Assembly: GCA_021014325.1 (NCBI GenBank)
Contig: CM037457.1
Span: 11,536,538 to 11,600,537 of the forward strand
Reading direction: 5' to 3'
From: Plazaster borealis
Lineage: Eukaryota; Echinodermata; Asteroidea; Forcipulatida; Labidiasteridae
Length of the DNA: 64,000 bases
Below, piece after piece: positions 38,001-50,000 of this stretch. How positions within the stretch are numbered: the stretch's first letter is position 1; every line of letters begins with the position of its first letter. The translations under genes were made by a program, and so were the position numbers. The notes under the pieces are model-generated. The model made no database searches. It saw only the letters and a list, made by a program, of their open reading frames with translations, and was not told the DNA's origin.

Positions 38001-41000
38001 GTGCTTTTCAGAAGGATTCCCGAAAAATCCCTGTTACGTCATCACTCAAGTTACGTCATTTGTGGGAGCTCTGTTTTGTATAGCCGCTTTGTTGCAACAT
38101 GGAGGTATAACAAAGCAACCTTCCACAAATTACGTCAAAGTATTTTGACGCACGCCATCAACCACAGAAGTGTAGCTGAAAGCACTCAAATTTGTACAAC
38201 AAGGGTGTTTTTTCTTTCATCATTTTCTTGCAACTTCGATGACCAATTGAGCCCAAATTTTCACAGGCTTGTTATTTTATGCATATGTTGGGATACACCA
38301 AGTGAGAACACTGGTCTTTGACAATTACCAAACGTGTACGATGCCTTTAAACAATTTTGGCTCTAGTAGCTGTTTAGATGGTTGGTAATGTTACTCCGTA
38401 ATGTTAAGAATTCCTCTCTTATGGCAACGTACTGTCAATGACTTGACCATTTAATCCATTCTGTGTTTGCAGCAACTCACCTGGCGGTAACAAAGAGAAA
38501 ACGGTGAAGTTTGAGGCAGTGGTCGACCTTGCCAATCAAGTCGGGGACCAGCTGGCCCTTCAAAAGGAAAAGGTAGGAGTTCATTTCCATTTGTTCCTCC
38601 CCCTATTCATTACTTCTGACAGGTGCAAAAAAAAAGGAAATTCATATAAAATCATATCATGTTTTATTATATGAAACCAATTAATCCAACTGACTCGCCA
38701 CATGAATGTGTTGAACTTCTAAAAACCCTTGACAAATGCAATATGTTGTCTTGTCATAAATGAGAGGCTTTCTGCAAAAACCTTGTATCTTGATATTGTA
38801 ATAACCTTGTATCTTACATGTACATGAAAGAGTCTCCCTGCTAAAACCTTGTATCTAGAGATTTTAATAACCTCGTATCTTACATGTATGAAAGAGTTTC
38901 CCTTGTATCTTGATATTGTAATAACGTTGTGTCTAAGGACCCCACAAGTTCCTGTGCGAACAGCCCTTGAATCTCTCGATTTTGCTGAAATGTTGTAGGC
39001 CTATCTCACATGAGAGACAAAAATTTCATAACTCGGCGTTAAGAGAGATACAATGTTTTTGCACTTTCAAACTCGTGTGTAATTTAAAGGTAGGGTCGTA
39101 GATTGTTTTTTGTCAATGTAATGCTGATGTACATGTACAGGCAAAATTATTAAGAAAAATACAATAAAAGTCACATGTGAAAGTTTCAGCTGAAAGTTTC
39201 AGTATCTACTTGCTGAGAAAACAGAAAAAAACTCTCACAGTATTTCACATAAACGTCAAATCCATCCAAGTTTAGTGAGGTGACGGCGGGTACCAACCAC
39301 ATCTCTGGCCGCAGCATTAGCAAACGGACACTAAACGTCAGAAATCTGAGAAACAATTAATACATGAAACGTTTCTCAGATTCAAATTTTTTGGGGTGAA
39401 AATTTTTCCAAACCATATTACTTCAAAGGGAATTCTTTCTTAAAATAGTTTATACTATCAACAGCTGCAGTGCTTCTCACCAAGTAAGTTTTTATGGTAA
39501 TAAATTTCTTGGAGTACTTACCAATCTATGACCCTACCTTTAAAAGCTATTTTGGGAGATACATTGTGAGACAATTTTTCCACTGACCTGACGATGTATA
39601 AAAAGGAAGAACATTGTTCAACTTATTATTGCATTTCACCTGCCGTTTTCAATAACATCTGTGTTTGCTTCGTATACAAAAGAAGAAAATTACTTTTCCA
39701 AAACCAGCCTCCAGGCTTAGAAAGATCTATGCAATTCTCTGTAAATCTGTACCAAAATGAGTTGTCCTGAAAAAATTTGTTGTCTGAAATATTGCCATGG
39801 GTGAAGTAAGTTGGCCCACAAGATTAAAACTTTTATGTATTTTTGTTACGTGTGTGACGTGTGTTTTGGAACAAAAACTGAAGAGGCCGTAAACACCCCA
39901 TTTTTATTTTAAAATTTTTTTTAATGGGAAAAACAATTTAAAATACCCCTAAAGATAACATTTTTACCTCCACTTAAAAGAAATGCATTATTTGAAAAAA
40001 TCTACATGAAAAACAAGAAACTACAATTTTTGGTAAAATTTGGGGGAAAAAAAATTATTTTCACGGAAATTGATGATTTCTGACTCAAACCACACTTTTT
40101 TTACATTTTTTTTCAGAATTACTAAATTCATTCATTTTGCCACAAGGTGAAACCAATAACATTACTGTACGAATAGGTTTAAATTTTGATGGTTCAGGCT
40201 CACTTTTCAGAGAATGGCCCACTAGATTGTATCTCCACCATGCAAAGTTTCAAATCCTACTCATGTACATGGTGTTACTGCAAACCTTACTAGATTGTAT
40301 CTCCACCATGCAAAGTTTCAAATCCTACTCATGTACATGGTGTTACCACAAACCTTACTAGATTGTATCTCCACCATGCAAAGTTTCAAATCCTACTCAT
40401 GTACATGGTGTTACTGCAAACCTTACTAGATTGTATCTCCACCATTCAAAGTTTCAAATCCTACTCATGTACATGGTGTTACGACAAACCTTACTAGATT
40501 GTATCTCCACCATGCAAAGTTTCAAATCCTACTCATGTACATGGTGTTACTGCAAACCTTACTAGATTGTATCTCCACCATGCAAAGTTCCAAATCCTAC
40601 TCATGTACATGGTGTTACAACAAACCTTACTAGATTGTATCTCCACCATGCAAAGTTTCAAAACCTATTCATTAAAATGGTGTTAATGCAAACCTTAATA
40701 GATTGTATCTCCACAATCCAAAGTTTCAAATCATACTCATGTACATGGTGTTACTGCAAACCTTACTAGATTGTATCTCCACCATGCAAAGTTTCAAATC
40801 CTACTCATGTACATGGTGTTACTGCAAACCTTACTAGATTGTTTCTCCACCATGCAAAGTTTCAAATCCTACTTATGTACATGGTGTTACTGTAAACCTT
40901 TCTAAATTGTACATGAAGCTCCACCATGTGTTTATTGAAAGCTAGAGGATTAGGACGACTGTTTTCTTCCAAAAACTAATGATTTATTATACTTTAATGC

Positions 41001-44000
41001 GGCGTTATGGCTGTCTAAGGAATATATTTTGTCAAGTTTACAGAAATACCTGTGTGCTATTTTTACTTGGACTGTCGTGTGATTGTAGACTATATTCCAG
41101 CAAGTAACGTTAAGAAAACCTTAAAAGACAGACAAAGAAATCAACTAAATAGACAAGTAAATTGACTCTCGGAGAACTGAGATTTAGATTAAAGGCACTG
41201 AACACGTTTGGAAATTGTCAAAAACCAGTGTTCTCACTTGGTGTATCCCAACATATGCATAAAATAACAAGCCTGTGAAAATTTGGGCCCAATTGGTCAT
41301 CAAAGTTGCAAGAAAATGATGAAAGAAAAAACACCCTCGTTGTACAAATGTGTGTGCTTTCAGATAGGAATAAAAACTTCTCGCAAGAAGTTTTTATTAG
41401 TTTAGTGAGAAATTACCTCTTTCTCAAAAACTATGTTACTTCAGAGGGAGTCGTTTCCTACAATGTTTTATACTATCAACAGCTCTCCGTTGCTTGTTAC
41501 CAAGTAAGTTTTTATGCTAATATTTGTTTTGAGTCATTACCAAACGTGTACGATACCTTTAACAAGATTTGAGTAGTTATTATTTCTCTTACTCAATCTG
41601 CTCTTAATTCGGCGGTAGTCACAATTTTAGTTTATTAGTATGCGCTTGTGGTCAACCAGAGGCACCCCCAAGCGACCATTTCGTCACAATACCTTAGAAT
41701 GAACTTGCCTCTTTTTATCCTGACAGCTTACCCCTGAGCCCCGTCATGGCTACAGACAGCCAACACTGAAGGTTGCCCGTCCCCGCCCCCAGTCTGCCAA
41801 GACGGCATCTCCAACATCGCCTCCTCCTGACAGAGGACCTCTACCCATCTCATCTTCAGGCGTGTCTCTGGCTGAATCATCAAAGGTCTTATTTGCACCT
41901 CCAAACAGTAGCAGGCAGTCAACATGCAGGTAAGTTATATGTAAAGCCTGGGTAGAGAGATGCATTATAGAGATAGTTTAATTCAATTCAATTCAAAAAC
42001 TGTATTCATCCTAAAATAGGCAATTACAAAAGATTGGACAGCTCCATAATAAAAACAGTTAACAATTAACAGCTAGAGCAATTATGTAATTACCACAATA
42101 AAAAGAAGAATACACAATTACAAAAACATATTTACATACAAAACATCTTGGCTAAGGAGAAAAATTAGAACGCTTAACGCGGCGCAAAGCCAAGACCAAA
42201 GTTGCCTGTAAAGATGGCGTCCTCAGTCGCTGTAAAATTGCTCATTTTATTAAATCAAATTATACATTCGTTGGTGTTTTACATGTGCTTTAGATTCTGC
42301 TGGATATATGGTTATACAATGTTATTGATGGTGATCATTTAGTCTTACTTCCTGTGTGAAAAAGCATTACCGAATACTGATTGTCATTCTATTGGAAAGG
42401 GACCAGACTGTCAGACTGTTAGACTGTTTTCCCCTTCCAGCCTCGGTTTGGTTGGCATTGATTTGAGTGGTAGAAAAACAAAAACAAGATGGGGACACCA
42501 TGATAAACGTCAATGCCAAGATCCTAGTAATTACTCTTGTTTGTTTTCTTCTTCTTCAAAGTTCTGGGGATTTCACACCCCGTACCAAGAGAGGCGATCC
42601 GATCATTCTACTTCCAGAGACATCTCAGTATACAGTGCACTTCAGAAAGAACGATCGACATGTCACGGACCCCTACATTCCCTATGCAATCAGCAGGCAA
42701 GGGAGAGTGGTACCAGACCAGCAACGGTACAAGTAAGTGGCGAGACAAATAAATGAAAATACAATTCTACCAAACTGACGATTATTACGACTTGGAAAAT
42801 ATAAATTTTCTCTTTTTGAAGTGGTAGCATTGGCTTTGTCCATTAACCCAACTTACCCAAGCCCATCGCTGCATTCATGGTTTTGAAAATGGTTCTTCGG
42901 CTCAATTGGGGCATGGTTCAGGGCAAGATTTTTGGCAGTCCCAACCTCCAGATCAAAAACACAATTCATTCAGAACTGTTTGTCATCTCTTAGGTACCTT
43001 AGTAAAAACTTGCTTCTAATGTTGGGATAAAGTAACATTGGATTTAGTCAGAGGAATTTACTTGTGACTGATGGAGGTGTTATACCAGACATTATTCATA
43101 TTCATACCCAAGATACTTTATCCATTCTGATTGGTCAAGAGGAGATCACGTGGCCATGTTGAAACGTGCGATATGAACATGGTCACGGTCTGTTTAAACA
43201 GGCCCTGACAACATTGACAGCATATTTGGGTTTCAAAATCGCGTGCTTCAGTTGAAAACTTGCTTGCAATAGTTTGAAATTGAAGCATGCGATTTTGAAA
43301 CTTGAGTTGTGCTTAACTTTTAAAGGTTTGGGATGTTTTTAACGAAAAGGTATTGATGTATTGGAATAAAAGATTGGTGACTTAGTCATTAACTGCTGTG
43401 TAAAACCTTGCAGGGTTATAGTCGTGTGATAAAAGGGCCTCGCCTTCGGTGCGATCCTTTATCGCATGACCACATTCCTGCCGGTGTTTATTTCCTTATT
43501 CAAGTCTAACATGCAAATAGATTATTTGTGAGAAAGTTTTTTCGTCAAGGAAACGAAATTTAAACATGAATTTTGATAATGAAACTAGATGGAGAGACGA
43601 TGGCTTTGGAAACCCAACTTACTATCAAGTCCCAAGGTAATTGGATTCATCACACTTTGTGTTTGTTTCGGCACTTTGTCTTCATGGTCTTATTGTGTGA
43701 TGATCCACAGATAAATAAGCACCCAAAAACTTAAAAGATATTAACAGTTGGTAGAGCACTGGCACGTTAATCTGGAGGTCGCAGGTTCAAGTCCCGCTTA
43801 GTCAATTTGTTTTTTGTTCAACCCCCCAATTTTGTTTTAAACTTACCAGTCAGTTTTCCTTGTGGTTTATTTCTTGATATTTGAAATAAAAAGTTGCATC
43901 CCCTTAGAATGATCCCTCTGCTGCCGCTTCCCAGATTGTGTCATAAACTTAGTGAGATCCCTGGCTATGAGGTTGTATGGCTTCTGGACTGGCACCCATG

Positions 44001-47000
44001 AACAATGATATTAACAAAATAGGGAGACCGCCAACATTAGGGCTAGATAGCTCAGTTGGTAGAGCACCGGCGAATTAAAGGGACACGTTGCCTTAGATTG
44101 AGAAAGTTGGTCTATAAAAATGTTTTAAAAGTAGAATACAATGATCCACACAAATATGTCTCAAAATTGCGTGGTTTTCCTTTTACATCGTGAACAAACA
44201 CGGTTGGCCATTTTGTGGAGTTAAATTTTTGACTCCACAAAATGGCTGACCGTGTTAAGCTTGGTTCATACTTTCTGCGAATGTGAATGCAAAGCTAATT
44301 TGACTTGAATTTGACGTCACAACTCTGTTTTCGCTGCGAATATTCGCAAAAGTTGAGCACGGCTCAACTCTTTCGAATTATTTGTTGCGAATTTGTGAAA
44401 AAATTCGCTTCGCATTCGCATTCGCAGGAAGTATGAACCGGGCTTTGGTTTGCATTTAATACCCCCAAACATCTGCACGCACATATTGTGTGTGATTGCA
44501 CAACGTGTTTGGCACGGTTTGACTAATAAGGGGATCATCTGAAGATTAACAATCTTACAGGGAGTACTATTTTTTAAGTCCCCTCCAAAGTAGGACTCAT
44601 CAACATGTTGCTGTGGCTGTCAGTATTGCTGTGCATTAGTACAATGCTCAAAGTAACATTGTATATGGTACATTACTTATCAGAGCCCAGGCCTGCTGGT
44701 CCTTAGAAGTACTGACAAACAAATTGACGATGTACTCTTGAAGGGTTGCTAAACACAGACTGCCACATGGCCGGGGTGCATGATGCAGCTCAGCCACTGG
44801 TCACACTGGCCGGGGTGCATGATGCAGCTCAGCCACCGGTCACACTGGCCGGGGTGCATGGTGCAGCTCAGCCACCGGTCACACAGGCCGGGGTGCATGA
44901 TGCAGCTCAGCCACTGGTCACACTGGCCGGGGTGCATGATGCAGCTCAGCCACCGGTCACACAGGCTGGGGTGCATGATGCAGCTCAGCCACTGGTCACA
45001 CTGGCCGGGGTGCATGATGCAGCTCAGCCACTGGTCACACTGGCCGGGGTGCATGATGCAGCTCAGCCACTGGTCACACAGGCTGGGGGGCATGATGCAG
45101 CTCAGCCACTGGTCACACTGGCCGGGGTGCATGATGCAGCTCAGCCACTGGTCACACTGGCCGGGGTGCATGATGCAGCTCAGCCACTGGTCACACTGGC
45201 CGGGGTGCATGGTGCAGCTCAGCCACCGGTCACACAGGCCGGGGTGCATGATATAGCTCAGCCACTGGTCACACAGGCCGGGGTGCATGATGTAGCTCAG
45301 CCACTAGTCACACAGGCCGGGGGGCATGATGCAGCTCAGCCACTGGTCACACTGGCCGGGGTGCATGATGCAGCTCAGCCACTAGTCACACAGGCCGGGG
45401 GGCATGATGCAGCTCAGCCACTGGTCACACTGGCCGGGGTGCATGATGCAGCTCAGCCACTGGTCACACTGGCCGGGTTGTCGTGCACGATGCAGCTTAG
45501 CCACTGGTCACACTGGCCGGGTGCATGATGCAGCTCAGCCACTGGTCACACCCGACTGGTTTATTCTATAAACTCATACTGTAGTTACCATTTACTACAG
45601 TAACACCCTCCTCCTTCCCCCACCACCTCCTGCCCCTACCCCCACAGCATAATAATAATGTTTTCTTGCTAGATTTTAAAGTAATTTTGAACAGTGTTCC
45701 CCCACTGTTGGGTCTTCTGTGGAGGTATTAACATTGTAAAACTGTTTCCAAAGTGGTAAACAGCCACTAACTCCCCCGTCCCCACCCCTGTCGTGCTTTT
45801 AGTACGAAGGTGAAAACTTTGGAAGGCCCCTAAGATGTGCACATAAAGGTAATGGGATCAATACAAACACAGTAATACATTAACAGTTATAACAAGAAAA
45901 TACACTTAATATGGTATACAGCTTTTTACACAATGCCCCATTAACCCATGCATTCTAGAGCTGGGGTCGATTTCACAAAACTCTTCCTAACTTAGGACTA
46001 GTCCTTGGCAATGCTAAGAGATAGGACTAGTCTTAAATTAAGACCAGTTACTGGCCCTAACTTTAGATAAGACTAGTCTTATCTCTTTGTGAAATCGGCC
46101 CCTGGTGTCTCAACTTCTAGACCACAGAGCATGCCCGGTAATGAGATGCCAGTTCCGATCCTCTAATTAGCAGCGGGTACCGCAAACAATTTCATTGATG
46201 TAATCACACATTGGTGTAACAATAACAATCTAAAGAATATTCTTTATCCCTGATGATGCAGTTATTACATAAATTAAAAAGATAGGTCTTGTTAAAGGAA
46301 CATTACAGAATTGGTTTTTGCTAACAAAACAGTTGCTTGCAGTGTAAGCACTTTATATAATCCACCATATACATAAACTGACAAACCTGTAGAAGTTTGA
46401 GATCGATCGGCCATCTGGGTCACGAGAAAATAGTGAAAAACCGATTACACATTTGCATGTGTTATACAATGCATGAATTAAACGCTCATGAGCGATAAAC
46501 TCCAATCGGAAATTAGTTTTATTTATTTCTCATCAAATAATTCAGACAGAAATATTTCTAGGGATGTTTTCTACTATCATCATCATTAGACCGTGTAAGT
46601 TTTATGTAAATCTGTGGTCTTAAAGAAAATTTTAATTACCAGTTCTGTAACGTTCCTTTAAGTTTTGCAAGCTATTGCAAATAAGAACTCAGCCACGAGA
46701 CAAATAAGTCAACGATGTCATTTATCACTGCAAGTTGTTTCCCAAACTAAACAAAGTTTTGATTGTTTTTTTTTTTTATAGTCGTGCAAGCAGTGCACCA
46801 GGGAACCGTAATCTAAGATCAGCAGGGTCATCCTCTGCCGGGTACCGTCCAAGAACTGCCATTGAGCCCTCGACAAAACATGAATGGAGCAAACCAAAGG
46901 TCAGTAGTGAAGACGTTTAACGAGATTTCATGTGAATAGAGAATTTTTCTTTGATGGTGTTCAGGTTTTTTTTTAATGGAGTTTTATTTCCTCGTTATAA

Positions 47001-50000
47001 TGGTACTTTGGACTGGGATTAGATGGAAAGAAATGGCTTTTGTCTGCAGTTATTTTGTGACATATATTTACTTTTGTTTATTGAAAATAATCAAGGTGGT
47101 GTTGTTGAACTATTTGAACTAGAAGATTTGAATGATCAAAAATTATGTTTGTTTCTCCTTCGTTAATGAATATCAGGTGTTCGTAAGTCGGTAATAACAA
47201 GTTTTAATGATCAAAATGTTGTTTGTTTTGCCTTTGTTAAATGAATATCTGGTGTTGCATGTGAATATATAAACTAAAACCCAAAGGTGGGTGGCCAAAC
47301 TTCAACACAATCGCTAAAATTTATGATAAATCCTTCAGCAAAAGAGATTGCATCACAATCAGTCTATCATCAAAAACATGGCGTTTTTTCCTTAACTTTT
47401 TTGTATCGGTTCAATGTAATTAGTCGTCAATATATAATAAAAACGAACTACTTCAGTAAACAGTTTACTGCTGTTTAGATCAGCCTGTATTTCATGACAG
47501 TAGCCCTACTTCAGGTGGGTTCAATCCGCTGATGAGCGGCGAGTGGGGCGCGATAGAGTGCCTGAAATGTTCTTTGGGTTGATTGATTTTGCAGTCTCTG
47601 ACTTTGAATATGATGAACAACTCGTCACCAACACCACGAAGTGGCACAGAGGTAGATACCAGGCTAAAAGTAAAAAGTAACAATCGGAGAAAACAGCGAT
47701 TAAAGTTGAACGCTTTGTAAAATCAAGCTTTCCTACAAAATTTCAGAGTATTTTCAACTAGTTTTCTTACAGTGGAGACTTGATGCATTGAACTTCATAC
47801 ATACGGTGCTTTTTAATGCTTTTCGTCCTAGATTAATGAGCAATAAAGTAAGAAAACTTTGTGACGTCGAAAATTAACGAAAATTGACATTTTCTTTTTT
47901 CATGAAGTAGCACCGCCATGTATTACTATGCGTGTTTGTGACCTAGATAATCTAGGTCACGCGCGCGCTACACACAAGATTGCAGTGCTACTTCGGGAAA
48001 ACATTTTTTTCACTTTTGAGGTGTGTGCGCGCCGTGAGTTTCAATGGTAAATTGGATCTCAGGGCTACTTCGTGGCGCCAAAAAATATCAGGTTCGGTGC
48101 AAAGTTGCAAAGCCTAATTACCATAATTAAAAAAGTAAAGCTCTTGAAGCGTTGAAACTTCATGAAGTTGTAGGTCTCGGTTAACATTAAAGAAATGAAA
48201 TCTGTTTTGTTCACTGTGTGCTACTTCGTGGCGTCGGTGACGAATTGTAAAAGTCTCTAAAGTTTTTCTTTTTCTCTTTCTGTTTTAGACTGGTGACACT
48301 GGTAAACAGAGGGTTCCTCAAGCAGCAAGTCATACTACTGTATCCATTGGTCCTCATTCCTTGGCCTCAATGATGATGATTCAACACCTAGGGAATGACA
48401 ACAGACGGGAAAGGTACTGTTTGGCATTGCGAAGATTATTTATAACTATACATGTACCTCATACATATTCATGATTGAGAGCCGAATTCTTATTGGACCA
48501 TTCAACATCCTATGCCAGATTGTTATACCAAGTGCATGCCAGCATTCAAGGGCAGGGTAAATACATTCACGTAGTAGACTGTCGCATGTGCAACAGTCTA
48601 CTATGCACGCTCTTTTCGAAACAATTGTGGAACTAAGCGATGCTTGAAGCTTTGCATGGTGTAGAAAATAAGAAGTGACTATAACTTGCGGGTACAACCA
48701 TGAGACCACACTGGCTCTTTTCAGAGCCAACACTCCTCCCGGAGGTCACAAGTTCAAGTCCTGTTATAGTAAACTTTTCTTTGTTCACCCCCAAATTGGA
48801 AAGAATCTTTTCTTAACTTTCTAGAGTACAGAAAAACAGCTATTCAATGTCTGAAATCACAATTTTTTTACACAAAATTGCAAAAAATCAATCAATGTAT
48901 CTTTAAGGTTTAATCACAATACCAGGCCTGATACTTCATGGCGGCAACGGATGCAGTTGCCTCCATGCCACAAGTCGTTGTCTTGGTGCCCCTTGAATGT
49001 TTCAATAGAACTTTGCAATAGACTGTGCAAGTCTCGCCCATATTTGAACTTCCGGGATCATTGTGGTCCCAACCATTTTTGATAAAAAATAGGAAAGTAA
49101 AATCAATTCAACAATAGAACAAAGAAAACCCGAGAATTAAACTTGACCTCGGCTTCCGGTTGCTGCAAAAAAATTAAGAATTTTGTGCTCACCTCCAATC
49201 ACAAAACTTATGTAAACGCCCATTCTGGATGCGCGCTGATAAACGCCTGATGCTGTAATTGCAACGCGAAGCCTTTTCATAGCAGTCTATGGTTGTTGAG
49301 GTGTCAGCGTCCTCTATAAACTGCGTCAAGCGTTAATTTTACGCCCGTGAGACCAAATAAGCATCCTTGTTTTAATTTTGTTTTAATAATAATTAACACA
49401 TTATTTTTGTATTTATTATAAAAACGAAAAACTGATTTTATAAACATGTAATGAATATTTTTGTCGTTCAGATTTTAAATATTTTTGAATATAATTTAAA
49501 ACAAAGATTTGATTTCAGAGAAAAGAAAGTTCTTCGTTTGACGTGTTTTCTCGTTCCGATACTTGCCCTTTCAAAAACGAAGCATCAGGCCTGCATAACT
49601 ACATGCTCTCCTACTGTATAACGTAGGTCTGAGCATAATAAAATAAATAACAATAATAGGCATTTGTAATGCGCCAAATCAATCTAAAGAGATGTCCAAA
49701 TAGCAGAGAAGCAGAGACATTGTAAACAAAACAAAACATATTATTATATCCAGTGAAAAGAAAGGAAAGTAACAATCAGGGATGTGTATCATTCGAATGT
49801 AATTTGAACAAGTCTTTGTTATTTTGTTTTTTCAGGACGAGAATGGGCGGTCAAGGCTACTATTTGGAAGAGGTAAAATAAGTTCTGGTCTACAATTGTA
49901 AACAAATTACATAAGACTTGCCTTTAGATGATGTAACCAGGCATGCAATTCGTTTTCCAGTCTGCTGATTTCCTCTTTTTTTTTCTCAGCTGTGACATTG

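Noticed and set aside
44746..45528. 260-codon frame with 13-residue repeat
   Set aside because: Product of the 39-bp minisatellite. Other frames are equally open and it has no splice signals matching the surrounding exons.
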